64,000 nucleotides of DNA from Trichostrongylus colubriformis (lineage: Eukaryota; Nematoda; Chromadorea; Rhabditida; Trichostrongylidae). The translations under genes were made by a program, and so were the position numbers. The stretch's first letter is position 1; every line of letters starts with the position of its first letter. Below the pieces are notes generated by a model that did no database searches, was not told where the DNA came from, and worked only from the letters and a program-made list of their open reading frames with translations. Positions 11,301 through 22,963 of the stretch are shown here, one piece after another. The stretch covers positions 15,793,863 to 15,857,862 of the forward strand of contig OZ022256.1 in assembly GCA_963978905.1 (NCBI GenBank), given 5' to 3'.

Positions 11301-12234
11301 AATAGATAAGTAGCAAATTCAATAATCGTTATTTTATGAAAACATTTCATGCTCCCATTTCTTGATCAGCCATGCAACCGTCCTGTAATAGTGTTTTACA
11401 TGTATTTAGACGCGTAGCACTCTAAATACGAAATAAAGTAAAGGGATAAAGGAGTAGAGGGGTTTTCGACATTGATCAATCCTTTGTTGAGTTGCGCCGC
11501 GCATTCCTATTCCATTCAGAATTGTGGTGACTTTTGAATGCCATTTGGCCTATACAATGCTTGCGGGGACAGCCGATGTACAAGCCAGTGCTTTTCTGCT
11601 ACCATACCAGTGTCTGGTATGTATTCACCTAACCCGGGAGGTTGAAGGGCTTGGGTGGCCTGAGCGAGCACTGATGCTGGATTAGAACCCTGCACAATGA
11701 GAAAAAGGATTGTGCTCCACCTGTGGCACCTACACCAACTCTACCCACACCTGTATAATACCATCAAACAAATTGTCTGGGTTTAGGTGACCCATAAGAT
11801 CGACGAGAAGAAATGCCGCAAATCCGAGACCGGAGACACCATCCATCAACAGTATGAGCTCCACCTTGAAAACGGCACATTCGTCGATTCATCGTATTCA
11901 CGCGGCAAGCCATACATCTTCCAGCTCAACCAAGGAGTAAGTCCTCCACCCCTTCATTACCGTGCTTGTCTTGCCATCCTCTACCTTGTTCTTTCAGAAA
12001 GTCATCAAAGGAATGGACATCGCAATGACGAACATGTGTGAAGGTGAACGTCGTCATGCTGTCATCCCATCCGATTACGGTAAGTGCACGGGTTCAACCT
12101 AAAAGCGACGACAGCCACGCAACGAAGCCTTTCCAGGATATGGAGATGAGGGACGACTTCCCCAGATTCCCGGCAAAGCCAAGCTGGTCTTCGATATCGT
12201 ACTTGAGAAACTAATCAAGAAAGATGAACTATAA
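8317..12234 (+). CDS. ER-resident two-domain FKBP-type peptidyl-prolyl isomerase, gene 1
   Basis: Seven exons, 8317-8391, 8599-8747, 8809-8940, 10228-10336, 11787-11936, 11998-12079 and 12137-12234, join in phase to 795 nt (264 residues plus stop). Exon 1 encodes a signal peptide ([16 protein letters not shown], cleavage expected after residue 16). FKBP domain 1 spans about residues 44-130 ([19 protein letters not shown]) and domain 2 about 156-260 ([28 protein letters not shown]). The C-terminus is KKDEL, an ER-retrieval signal. Compared with FKBP12, domain 2 keeps the equivalents of Tyr26, Asp37, Val55-Ile56, Tyr82 and Phe99 but has Met for Trp59. Domain 1 has lost the Phe36-Asp37 pair (Ile-Gly) and has Phe for Tyr82, so it is probably less active. 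The family catalyses cis-trans isomerisation of proline bonds; the C. elegans counterparts (fkb-3/4/5 type) act in the ER lumen and are linked to cuticle collagen. The start is fixed by the signal peptide and the TTTCAG site. Introns 3 and 4 are swollen by repeats. Confidence 0.93.
9141..9520 (-). pseudogene. Decayed mariner-type transposase fragment in intron 3 of FKBP gene 1
   Basis: Read on the minus strand, with frame changes, it gives pieces such as [16 protein letters not shown], followed by QFLRGERFK. These resemble the catalytic core and C-terminal part of mariner transposases. It shares DNA-level similarity with 24840-25200 (GATCCCACCGAGTTTCG against GATCCCGCGGGTTCCG; TTAGCCAATACTG against TCAGCCAATACTG). 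Several stops and frameshifts show it is inactive. Confidence 0.5.
10756..10882. mobile_element. MITE, family D (TACAGTCCATTTC ends), copy 1
   Basis: The left end TACAGTCCAGTTCCC and the right end AATTAAATGGACTGTA are inverted. The GC-rich core has GTGAGAGTGTGTGGCGGGGTG and GTCCGTAGGCCTCGCCCTGC. It lies in intron 4 of FKBP gene 1 and shares its core with copies at 13154 and 20095. Confidence 0.8.
11490..11770. repeat. SINE-like dispersed repeat, family E, copy 1
   Basis: Similar to 15490-15790 and 32330-32530. Shared blocks are GCGCCGC(A)CATTCC...TTCCATTCAGAAT, ATTTGGCCTATA, CCAGTGCTTTTCT and a block ending in a B-box-like GGATTAGAACCCTGCAC followed by AATGAG. The other copies have GGATTTGATCCTCGCAC and GAGATTTGATCACCTGAC at that point. 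It sits in intron 4 of FKBP gene 1. Confidence 0.6.
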
Positions 12235-13153
12235 ACAGTCTGCACTGAAAGGAGCGGAGAAGTGATCTCTGATTTCCTACCTCTTTGTCCTCGAAAATTG
12301 CCTCGATTTTGTGTCTTATTTATGTAGTTAATATATTCCATTAGTTCACTTTCAACTTTGTTGATGATTGTCGACGTGTGTGTTTGTATTAATATATAAT
12401 ATAGTAAAAATAACACTATGTGGTAATAATCTGCGCTAGTCCAGGTAATACTGTATAGTCTGTGTAATGAAATGGTATGATGCCTTCTTTAATAATGTGT
12501 TCTTTCAAAAATGCTCACCATTGGAATGTTCCAGAAATGCCCTTTATCATACCGAGACGTGGGGGTTTGCGCGTTAACTTGGTAGAGAGCAAGTGTGTAA
12601 TCCAGTGCTTCTCCATTTAAAAAGAGATCAGGAGTGTGGAGTATACCAGCGACTTGACCAATCTGAGTGCCTTCAGCAGCGCCCTCCTCAGGTCCGATCC
12701 TATTGCCAATTATTCGAGACACCCACGCTTATTGTTAGCGCTCTTCAGGAGCAAGATGCCTTTGTTCTAACTCCCACGCAGTGAAATGTCAACCACATAC
12801 TATCTCACTAACTTTGAATTCTCCCGTTCACGATTTATAGTATTAAGGGACCAGATAAATTTGGTCATATCTAATCTGCTCGTCAGTTTTGTCCATACGT
12901 AACCACTTCAGCGATATTCGAAGGACTTGAAGCCAGGATACACTGAGAGTCGAGGATTCCTCAACAGAGGGTCGTATTTGCGTACTTGTTGATTGGCCGT
13001 TCTTACTGCGTTCTTGCTGAACAACCCCACCCTAGCAACCGGTCCTGAGCCCCGGGTAGGTTGGGACACACGGATTCTGACCTAGGCCTGTGATCCTGTG
13101 ACAGCCTGTGGACTCTGCTCTGTGACATAAATTACTCGGACAATTTGTTCATG
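12235..13153. other. 3' flank of FKBP gene 1, no gene seen
   Basis: The AT-rich first ~180 bases after the TAA are the likely 3' UTR; no canonical AATAAA is present close by. I see no coding exons or RNA genes in the rest. Confidence 0.5.
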
Positions 13154-13281
13154 TACAGTCCATTTCCCGACGCCTGGCAGGGCGTGGCGAGAGTGAGAGT
13201 GTGTGACGGGGTGAGAGAGTTCGATACACTCTAATCCAAGTCCGTAGGCCTCGCCCTGCAGGCGTTGGGAAATGGACTATA
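13154..13281. mobile_element. MITE, family D, copy 2
   Basis: The ends TACAGTCCATTTCCC and GGGAAATGGACTATA are inverted. The interior contains GTGAGAGTGTGTGACGGGGTG and GTCCGTAGGCCTCGCCCTGC, as in copies 1 and 3. It lies between the two FKBP genes. Confidence 0.85.
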
Positions 13282-16200
13282 AATCCTATTTCCCTTGCAA
13301 GTTTGTCTGGAAGGCACATTCCGCAATAATCCATTGGATCGACTTACCCTCCACGACGCTACTTCTCCGCATGAATCATCGCCCTAATTGTAAGCTGGAA
13401 GGCGGACCCCACGGAGTGGTACAAGGTTTTTCCTTATCACCGGCACCAACCAAAAACGAGATGAGGCAGGATAGATTGCGGCCCCACCAGTGGAAAATTG
13501 GGGTACCTCTCGAACATCCCAGGATCTGGCTCCTCCAATGTTTTTGGATCTGACCCGGTAGGCGGGATCGATTCAGCATAGCTACGGAGAACCACATCCA
13601 CCAGACGGGTCACTTTACACATATGCACATTACGCTCGCTAGCCAGTCGACCAGTTTTGCTTTCTTCACCAGATTCCCCGAAGAACCTGGATCGATAATC
13701 GGATCGCTGCTGGTGCCTGCCGTAGCGGCAGGAACAGCAGCAGCGCTAGAACTACCACAACCAGCAACAGCAGCATTTTCCATCGGTCATCCTTGACCCA
13801 ATTGCCCTACTCTCGGGTCGTCGCTATGCCCTCCGTCGGCCGTTTTCTATAGACCACAGCAGGGATTCTTTCATAAATATATTCAATTTTCACTAATTGT
13901 CATTAGTGAATTCTGTTTTGGGATGTTTTTCTTGGTTTGAACGGCTATTACTCATGTACACATAGTTAAATCCTCGACTGAATCATCCTGAAACTGTTCT
14001 ACCTTCTAATCCAGCACTTTCACTCAATCCTCTATGTCCTCCTACCGTATTTCTGAAAGCGCGGTCATTTATTCGATACAACATGTGTGTAAGACCTTGG
14101 GTTAGTCTTATTGCTGTTGATACGAGTTAGTGGAAGCGTGGAACGCTAATCACAGGAGCTACGAATCTGTCCGAGCTTATTGTAAGCAGGGCACCCCAGG
14201 TGCTGAGGAAAGTAACCGCTGCAGTACGACTCCCCCCCTACTATTTTTGACCTCCACAATAGCGTAACTGTTCCCGGAATGTATAGTTGCAATGTGTTTT
14301 CGCTGTGAAACCCCTTCCCTTCACATCTACTCATTGAATGTTTAGATTCTAACACTTATCGCAGACCTATGCAGGGGCGACTCCTCCCCATACGTCCGAT
14401 CAGATAGCCGAGCTACTGTCAATGAATCCTCGACTCCCGGTGCAGCCAGGCTGCACGTCTCAAAGACGTGACACCTTTGGCGCATCCTTGATGATTGGCC
14501 ATGCCTAAACTGCCTATGACTTGCCTAGGGTAAATTTATGGTGCAATTAGAACAGGACTTCTGCATACTGCTGGCATACCAGAACAGCAAGGCCCGTCCA
14601 TGGCTCAATGGTTAAAGCCATTGATAGGGTAAGTCGGACCAAATATTGAAAGATCATCAAATATGAAGGTTGACATGCTTAGTAGTAGGAAAGAGAAGAA
14701 AAAACGAAATGGACTGGCTGAAATTCCGAGAATAGGACCCATTTCTTGCCGTTTATTCTCGAAAGGAGCTGTACGGGCCGAAAAATTTGGCGGGCTGGGA
14801 TAAAACAAGTGGCAGCTGTCGAAGAAGACGGCTCTAATAAAGCCCGGTGGCACTCTTTCTCATTAGCAATTTCACCACATGTAGTCTTCCTCGGCTCTCG
14901 CTTTCACTTGCGTTACCCGGTTTAGGAGTACGTACTTGTTACCCACACTACCCCACACTACCCCTACCACTGTCTTTAAACTAGTCCGTGCATTTGGTCA
15001 CTATATTGTTCGAGATTGCCGAGGTAAGATGAACCGGTCTTTCCTCAGTTTCCTAACAATAAGAGCACTAAGGAAGCCATATCTTATTCAGATATTAAGG
15101 GAGACAAAAGCCTTGCATCCGAAAAGCTCTACTTTCATTCGCCAAAAAGAGTGCATGGCGCATACTACCAGGGCCAACACTGAGCTTGTTTTTCTCTTCT
15201 GGCAACATCGCGCCAGCACTGTGACTTGTCATTTCATCCAATTGCTTTGAAATAATTATCGAGTAAAGGATTAGGGATAAGCAATCCCTTGTGTAGGAGA
15301 CCCAGGTGTTCTGTGGAGTAGGATTAAGATACCAATATTGGTGATCTGGTCTGATAAGGGTTGATAAGAATCGAAGCAGCGTCAGAAGGTGAATGTCGTC
15401 GTTTTGCTCTTCTCGTTGATCCTGAAGCGTTGACAGTAACAGATCTTCTGCGGATAAGTATAAGGACCTCACCGGTGGGTAATTTGTGGGATGCGCCGCA
15501 CATTCCAGTTCCATTCAGAATGGTGGTGGGCAGGTGAGTGCGATTTGGCCTATAGTGCGGCCCTATGACTTGTGGGGCCAGCTGATGTTAAAGTCAGTGC
15601 TTTTCTCTTCCCAAAGGCGTCCAGCACCAATTCACCGATATCGAAGGGAGAGCTCGAGGGCTTGATTGGCCTGGACGGGCGTGGGTGCGGGATTTGATCC
15701 TCGCACTATGAGAGTGAGAGTGCTCCATCTATGGTACGCACACCACTTCCACCTTCACTGCACCACCTCCTGTCGAGTAATTGGTGAATAACAACAAATA
15801 AATTGTACAGTTCAAAAAATGCTCAGAGCTTGTATTCATTCGCGCTGGCTGCGGAAGAAAATAGGCGGACTGCATCAGTGTTAAAAATCCTCCACAGTAG
15901 CATTTATCATAGGCTAGGGACTAAACATGGTGTGATCCGGAAATTTCTGTCCTTAGTATGACCCCTTCAAGGTATTCCGCAGAAATTCTGCTATTCTGCT
16001 AATTTCGAAGCAGCTGGAATGAGCGAATTTGGTTGGGAGGAATGGAACTCTTTAGGAAGAACCGGTTACGCCTTCCTCGATAGATTCGGTACACTATGAA
16101 GGGGTTTGCACAGCCACTTGGAACTGTGTCCAGTCCTTAGACTCGTGCATTAACGAAAAACGAAGTACTGTAAGTTTCCATCACCTTTCGTCCTCGCCTT

Positions 16201-17231
16201 ACCATTTTCGAATGCCCTGTGAAGTGTATTTCGTGTTTCATCCGAAATTGCATAGACCCTCGTGCCTGTGACCATAGAAGGAAACGGGGTTTGCATTTGG
16301 CCTGAGGCTCTGCTCCTCAACCACCACTTTGAGAAAACGTATCTTGGCCGGATTCCCACTTTTTCGCGTGAAACTTTGCATGCGGACTGAACTAACAGTC
16401 AAAGTCACTTTGTCAGCAAATGCAACATAAATATATGGGAAACAGAGAAACTCATTCTTCCGTGCGCGATTCCTTTCATCTCGACGTACGTGTGCAGAGA
16501 ACTCAGGCTGTGAGTTGATGTTTCTTTCTCTTTTGAATATCACGATTGACTGGTTCTGCAGAAGATAGCCAAATTCGTCTCACTGCAGCTGCACAGCGCT
16601 TCGTTTTCATGGTCGCAGCAACAGGTTGACGGCCTAGGTGCGAAACCGGCAGGATATAAGCTAAACCACGCACTGAGCGCCGGGTTTTTCTTCGGCAACC
16701 CGCGGGGTCAGACACCAGACAGGTCAGAGTACGCGACGCCAAAGCTCCTTCTCTGAAAAGGCTCAGGCAAATCCGAGAGACCCAGGCGGCGAAGGACGAC
16801 ATAGACGCAGGGTTACGCAATCACGGCCGGCGAACAGTGCGTGCATCAGCTGCGATCAACCGGCAGAGCTTTTTGAGGTGTCTGGTTCCGGTTTCATTGT
16901 AACAGTAATGTTCCACCGATAATTAACAGTGTAAGGACCTGCAGACGTGCTTCTTCCAGTTTCCTGAAGTATTCGGACGAGAGTAGAACGACGCAAAGGG
17001 CGGCCCCGACGATGGAACGGCCGACGAGAAAACTGGAATCATTCAAAAACTTCCACTCACTTTCCACTGTTTCCAACGTTGCCCGACGCTGCGCACAATT
17101 GCAGCGGTTTCGTAGAGTTTCTTCTAAAAGCTTCCGTGTTTCTGTGAATGCATTCTCCATTTGAAATCATTGTGATTCAACGTCTTCCGCAACTTCGTTT
17201 CGTTCTGTTATTCGCTACTGACTCATTTCGT
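13282..17231. other. Region between the FKBP genes, repeats only
   Basis: It holds: a diverged copy (about 13390-13850) of the unnamed sequence at 6820-7200; a family F dispersed repeat at about 14650-14770 (GAAATTCCGAGAATAGGACCC; relatives at 26060-26210, 30480-30610 and 55090-55200); and a family E repeat at 15490-15790. The longest chance frames (for example minus 15514-15095) overlap repeats and show no domain. The sequence upstream of FKBP gene 2 shows no recognisable core promoter. Confidence 0.45.
15490..15790. repeat. SINE-like dispersed repeat, family E, copy 2
   Basis: It shares GATGCGCCGCACATTCC, TTCCATTCAGAATGGTGG, ATTTGGCCTATA, CAGTGCTTTTCT and the B-box-like GGATTTGATCCTCGCACTA with the copies at 11490 and 32330. 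No open frame is conserved between copies. Confidence 0.6.
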
Positions 17232-17239
17232 TTTCAGAC
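17231..17239 (+). promoter_or_regulatory. Probable spliced-leader trans-splice site, FKBP gene 2
   Basis: TTTTCAGAC lies immediately before the ATG at 17240, matching the site of the paralogue, so both genes are probably trans-spliced directly onto a two-base 5' UTR. Confidence 0.6.
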
Positions 17240-20200
17240 ATGCTTCTCATCGTCTCTTTAATAGTAGTGGCAGGGTTAGCAAATGCGGATGAAGACCAGA
17301 AACTCTCCTGGAAGGTTTGTATGTAACGCCAGTAAAGGAAATGACAATATGTCAATCCTGCCTTATGCTGGCATTCGGTAAGACTCGTTCTTCCGTCTAT
17401 CGCCACAAAAAAAAACGTGTTTAGCATATAATTTTTCAAAATATACTAAACTATGAGACCCAGCACCCTCTACTCATCCGAGCTCACTTTTCCGGCGCAG
17501 TTTGACTCAACAAACGCGATTATTCCCTCTGAATCGAAACCGTCTGGCCCTGGCGCCCACACAGGAGGGGTCTTCGTAAATTTGTTCCACCAGAAGATCT
17601 TGCACGAGAATCACTCTTTGCATGGAAATCTTATTCTGCACCTTACTATACGAGGTACATACCTGATCCATTTCCAGCAACACAATCGAAGGACTTTAAT
17701 TATGTTAGCTGACCCTTTTTCACGTAAAATGAGAATAGTATTCGTTTTCGGGAGAGAGGGGGGGGGAGGTGAAGAACCAAGCTCGGAGTCTAACTTCGAA
17801 CGAAACCGGCGATCCAGCACCCATGGCTCACTTGACGCAAAGCGCTTGTAGACGACTCTGGGTCCTTGACAAGTACAACAGCCCCATCCCCCCCCCCGAA
17901 CCGGGTGTACGCCTTATGTCGAATTTTCGCGCATCCGTCTGCGGCGAGTGCGAGTCATTTGCAGCTTTATCTGTTGAAACAGCAACAACAGTAACATAGG
18001 CGAACTTCCGGAGTTCCCACGTGCAATCTTTGAAGATCCTTCACGGTACCGGCCCATTGCGTCCTGAGCGGAAATGCATTTGACAAGTCGGCATTCCACA
18101 ATTTCGGCAAGTCGTACTAATGGTGCCGCAAGTGTGACGACGCGAAGCGGAAATTCGGCATAAGTATACACATCCCCTGAACCCACACTGTTGATGCAAA
18201 TACAGCTTTTTCCCTGCAAATGGTTGTTGCTAAATGTTATCTAATCTAATTTAAATTCTAAAATTCTGGACAGTGATCCTCTATTTTTAATCGCTGGTCG
18301 ATAATCATAGCATCACCACCTTACAAAATATGTATGATTATCGATCGACGAATCTTTTTTGAAGAACACTGTCACTTCCAAGATCATTGCAAAATTGGGA
18401 AAAACAGATGATTGAGAGTTGAGATTACCGCCTCCAAATATTATCTCTCTCTCCCCCTCCCCTGATGATGTTGCCCCGACCGATGCTTGACCAGGTGGGC
18501 ACTTACCAAATGAATTCAATATTCGCGCTGAGAAGATCCAACTCCACAGATCCCCAGCTGAATCGAAGTTTTGGCTTGAATAATCAGAAAAAGTGGGGGA
18601 GGGGTGGGCTTTGAGTGAATAGCACCTAGGAGTTCTCACTTAGTAACACCTTTCACTACTAGAATTCATCGCAAACCCAGTCTCAAAGGCTGTTTGTTCC
18701 AGGATGAAGACGGTCTGGAGATTAAGATCGTGAAGCCGATCAAGAAAGAAAAATGCAAGATCGTCTCTCAAGAGGGTGATGTGGTCGACCAGTTCTACAA
18801 GCTCACCGACAAAGATGGCAAAGAAATTGGCAGCAATTTCGGCAAAAAACCGTTAGTGAAATTGCATTTTCTAGTTGTACAAAACCGTCTCGAAACAGTC
18901 GTTTCCTTTGCAGCTACACTTTCACCTTGGGAAAAGGTCAAGTGATTGCTGGAATGGATCGAGCAATGACTGGGATGTGCATTGGTGAGAAGAGAAAAGT
19001 CGTGATTCCGGGAAAACTAGGCTTTGGTGACGGTGGAAGAGACAGGTATCTGATACTTTTCGGGAGAAATAGTTTGTACAAATAAATGCCAGGACGACTT
19101 TCCTAACGTTTACGCATTTCGTGGATATCGATCGAAAGGTCCGTTATTTTAGGGATAACATCGCGAAGGATCAGACTCTTTACTACACAGTGCAGCTGGT
19201 CGACATATTCCGAGCGAATCCTGGTGAGAAGTGGGTAACTGATGAGGGAATTACAATCGAGGTGGGTGCCTTATCCAGTCACATTCAGTTTGGCTCAAGC
19301 CTGAACTTAATGCGGAAATCTTTTTGAACTATGTTTTTATTCAGACAATAATATACAGCGTTACTAGTACAATATAAATATGCAATTAACATTGCGCATA
19401 AATGAAAGTGTACTTCCTGGATCCGCTAATTCCCTGCGGACCAAACTTCGAGTGCTCAAGATTTCTAAGAGGTGTTCTCCGGTGAATGCAAGTATACCAC
19501 ATATATACCCAGGTGGTGGAGGTTACGTCCTCGAACCAGTTCTGAAACGAGTCTTTTCCTGATGCGATGACTGCGCATCAGTTCCGATTACAACTTTTTC
19601 TCGTCGATGAAAGATTGCTGCACATTTGATAGGAGGAACATTACTGTTGTATCTGAAGCCCAAATGGGTTCCCACACCTCATCTCTGTCGAATCTTCTTC
19701 CTCAGTACTTCAATGTACCTCCTTTTTTGTCTTCGCTTATAACCCTACGGACCAGGAGTACGATCACTTAAGTCGCAATTCAATTGACCGGTTTCCAGGA
19801 ACGATGGACTCTTTGAGCCGCCGTCATACTCCACAATTTTGCGATTCTGCGTCTCCGCGATTTTGCTAGTCTGCGATTTAGCGGCGTCGCACTTTCGTAC
19901 AGGAAATCTAGACCGCGCTCAAAGGCATTAGGCAGGGCACGATTCATCCGTGCTGTGCTGAGTTGGCTTATGCTCGGCAATGGGATGGTCCTCTACTGCT
20001 TATTGTGTTACACCTCAGCAGCCCTCCAGACCCTGGACATTTCATAACCCTGCACACGCCGGATTAGCACGTCAAAAAAGTTTTCTCCTACAGCTACAGT
20101 CCATTTCTCATTGTCAGAGCTAGATGGGGCGTGGCCTGAAAGGCGAGGGTGAGAGTGTGTGGCAAGAGTGAGAGTTTGTGACGGGGTGAGAGATTTGATA

Positions 20201-21233
20201 CACTCTCACCCAAGTCCGTAGGCCACGCCCTATCAAGCGCTCCGAAACGGACTGTATGACACTGTGAAACGTTCGCATTCAAAAGCGCAATAGTCTCTTC
20301 GATTCGTTCAGAGGGGAGGTAGGAAAGCTGTCAAAGGTTTGAAAATTTTTCGGGTAGTGGATCGGATAATGGACTCTAAAGGCACTAGACTACTTCGTGC
20401 TACTTCACCTGTAATACACCGCAGTGCTCGCGCTTTTGCAGTCGACAAAACCAAACTGAATCCGGGTTAGGTTTATTCATCCTTTCTTATGATTTTTCAC
20501 TGAGAAACGCTCATATGAGAGAGTTGGAGTCAAGATAGAGTAGCTTGGAGTCTCTTTTTTATTCGAATGCTTCTGCTTTTTATTCGAATGCAAAACAAGA
20601 GCATTCAATACTCAGGGATTCAGCTAATGACATAGATCAGCAGAATTTGTGTTGAACAGGGACCCGAAAACAGTCTGAGAAGCTATTACTTCTCGTGAGG
20701 AGAAAAGTTTTTAAAAAATATGAGCTTAAGATCAAAGGTGTAAGGTAGATGGGTGTTTTCAGCTCTTTGATTACCGCTTTTCCAGGTAACTCACAAGATT
20801 GATGAGAGCAAGTGCCGAAAGTCCGAAACAGGCGACACCATCCATCAGCAATACGTGCTTCATCTCGAGGATGGCACTTTCGTCGATTCGTCCTTCTCTC
20901 GCAATGCACCCTTCATCTTCAGGCTTAACAAAGGGGTACTGTATCTCTCTTCTTCTATGCAGGACCATTTTTATAGGCTGTTTTTAGGAAGTCATCAAGG
21001 GAATGGATATCGCCATGTCTGGCATGTGTGAGGGCGAGAAACGTCTTGTGATCATCCCATCCGACTACGGTTAATTTAAAGAAATAAAATTCTCCTCAAA
21101 AATTCGAATATGGCTATTCAATCAGTACTTTTCAGGATACGGTGATGAGGGACGGCCACCACAGATCCCCGGAAAAGCCACTCTTTACTTTGACATCACC
21201 CTTGAGAAGCTTATCAAGAAAGATGAGTTATGA
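17240..21233 (+). CDS. ER-resident two-domain FKBP-type peptidyl-prolyl isomerase, gene 2
   Basis: Seven exons, 17240-17314, 18703-18851, 18914-19045, 19153-19261, 20786-20935, 20988-21069 and 21136-21233, have lengths and phases identical to gene 1 (75, 149, 132, 109, 150, 82, 98 nt), again giving 264 residues. The signal peptide is [16 protein letters not shown], and the protein also ends in KKDEL. Domain 1 (about residues 44-130, [19 protein letters not shown]) carries the same losses at the Phe36-Asp37 position. Domain 2 (about 156-260) keeps Asp37, Tyr82 and Phe99 equivalents and, unlike gene 1, a Phe at the position of Phe46 (NAPFIF). The gene is clearly a tandem duplicate of the upstream one on the same strand, 5 kb away. 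Introns 1 and 4 are large and hold MITEs, while introns 2, 3, 5 and 6 are short. The function is as for gene 1: proline isomerisation on secretory clients, with duplication perhaps allowing stage- or client-specific use. Confidence 0.93.
17903..18176. mobile_element. MITE, family A, copy 3
   Basis: The left end GGGTGTACGCCTTATGTCGA and the right end TTCGGCATAAGTATACACATC are diverged inverted forms of the family A ends. It lies in intron 1 of FKBP gene 2. The interior differs from copies 1 and 2 and shares CGGCATT/GCAAGTCG-type blocks with copy 4. Confidence 0.6.
20095..20256. mobile_element. MITE, family D, copy 3
   Basis: The ends TACAGTCCATTTCTC and CGAAACGGACTGTA are inverted. The interior repeats the GTGAGAGTGTGTGGC motif and contains AAGTCCGTAGGCCACGCCCT. 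It sits in intron 4 of FKBP gene 2, the same intron that holds copy 1 in gene 1. Confidence 0.85.
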
Positions 21234-21646
21234 ACGATAATGGTCGACCATATCACAAGTGCTATGTGATCTTTTGCTGCCTTGCCGCCTACTAAGCAAC
21301 ATCAATGCTGGGGTAAAAATAAGTTTTTCCTAAACTTCACTAATTAAGACATAACTTGTTAACTTTTGCTCTGTTGATTGTTGGTGTGTAGTTGTACTAT
21401 AATGAAGCAAATGAACTATTTTGTACCTATTCGAAAATGTTGCCCGAATAACTCTTGGTCTATACTTGAAATACACTTAAGCGAAAACTTATGACTGCGT
21501 TTATTCGCTGGGTATAAACACTTCTAGATGCGTAAATTCGGACCGAAAAGTGCAAGCGTGCTTGTTCTCACCACCACAACATTTCCCATGTGTTGCCAAC
21601 GTACTCCACCTGATCGATTCCTATCTTCTCAACACCATGTCAGCCC

Positions 21647-21886
21647 TGGTGTGTACCCTTATGTCAGAATTTCGCACGAAGTCGAGCGGGGTGCGACGCA
21701 GTGTGTGCGAGCTATGCCCGTTCCGGTGGTTGTGTCTTAGAACGATTAAACGGTAATGCCAGGGGCGCGATACGCAGTTCACTTGTAATCGCTTCGGGAC
21801 CCAACAACATGGCGCCCTTGGCTCGTCCACATTGCTTCGCTTGCGACATGCCGCGGCGCGAAATCCTGACATAAGGGTGCACACCC
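21647..21886. mobile_element. MITE, family A, copy 2, with 9-bp target duplication
   Basis: The ends TGGTGTGTACCCTTATGTCA and TGACATAAGGGTGCACACCC are inverted. The element is flanked by perfect direct repeats TGTCAGCCC at 21638-21646 and 21887-21895. A 9-bp duplication points to a hAT- or Mutator-mobilised element. The interior matches copy 1 closely (ACGGTAATGCCAGGG, CATGCCGCGGCGCG). Confidence 0.85.
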
Positions 21887-21895
21887 TGTCAGCCC

Positions 21896-22963
21896 ACCCC
21901 TTCACTCCCACTAATCAGACTATAGGTTGCTGGAGACTAAACTGTTCCTTATCAAGTAGCACGTTTCTGAAATGCATTTTGAGCCCCTATAGAGTTAGCA
22001 ATCTGTTTCCAGCGACTTATTCAGTTCATTTGTATCTTTTGAAGGTCCTGGCTCAAATCGCACGCGCCAGCGACAGCAGAATAAGCTAAATGCTATTCAC
22101 AAATCAATATGAAGGAATATGAGCTTTAATCAAAGCCCACTTCAATAGGAGGGTTGCAATATGTCAATATGGGCTAGACCTTCTAGGACATAATCCATAA
22201 TACATAGGCGCGATCAAAGGTCTTGACCCTTTGACAAAGCCTTACCATATTAAAAGAAAAGTAGGCATCACCATGAATTTCGCAGGCGTATGTTACCAAC
22301 AGACATTTTAAAAAACATTTCATAATATGCCCCACGAATTCGACAGATGTAGCTTGATACGAATACGATGACGAAGACGGTGAGTAAAATGATCTGCCGT
22401 TGAATACACATGGACGGGGTGCAAATCGTCCCATCATTTTGTAAGCGTAGTTTTATAAGCAGCCATTGAATTGTGAGAAGTAGCGCAGGCTTGCCCTCCG
22501 ATATGCTCAAAACGAAATATAGGCGAGCAACATAAGATTTAGGCGTTCTGGGAAGGGGGATCGCTGTGACGAGGTTTCAAAGTTCCACAAATCGAATATC
22601 CGAGCCGAAATGAATGAGCGGATCAACCTGAGTCATCAAACGGCAAGTACAACCCTAAATAATATGCCACTTCGGATCCCATTCGGAAGAGTCAACACAA
22701 CACAGCCCCCGCCCATAATGGACTTGAACGGTCTCCATGGCTCGACCACATCGCAACAATGTCCACCATATACATAAGTCCGTTCTCAATAACTATTCCG
22801 TTTCGGTTATCTCGGAGGGCAAAATCTGCGGCACTCCTCACAATCCAATTGATCTTCTGAGACCTACTCCGACGAAAATTTGTGTCGATTTGCACGAAGA
22901 TCACTTACGGCAGACGACACATGCATTTCTTCGTCGTTTCGTCAGCTTGCAAAGCTGCGTTCA
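21896..22963. other. Intergenic, no gene seen
   Basis: Short unrelated frames only; no splice-bounded coding segment or RNA gene could be recognised. Confidence 0.5.

Noticed and set aside
15095..15514. 139-codon minus-strand frame
   Set aside because: It runs into the family E repeat at its 5' end and shows no known motif; treated as chance.
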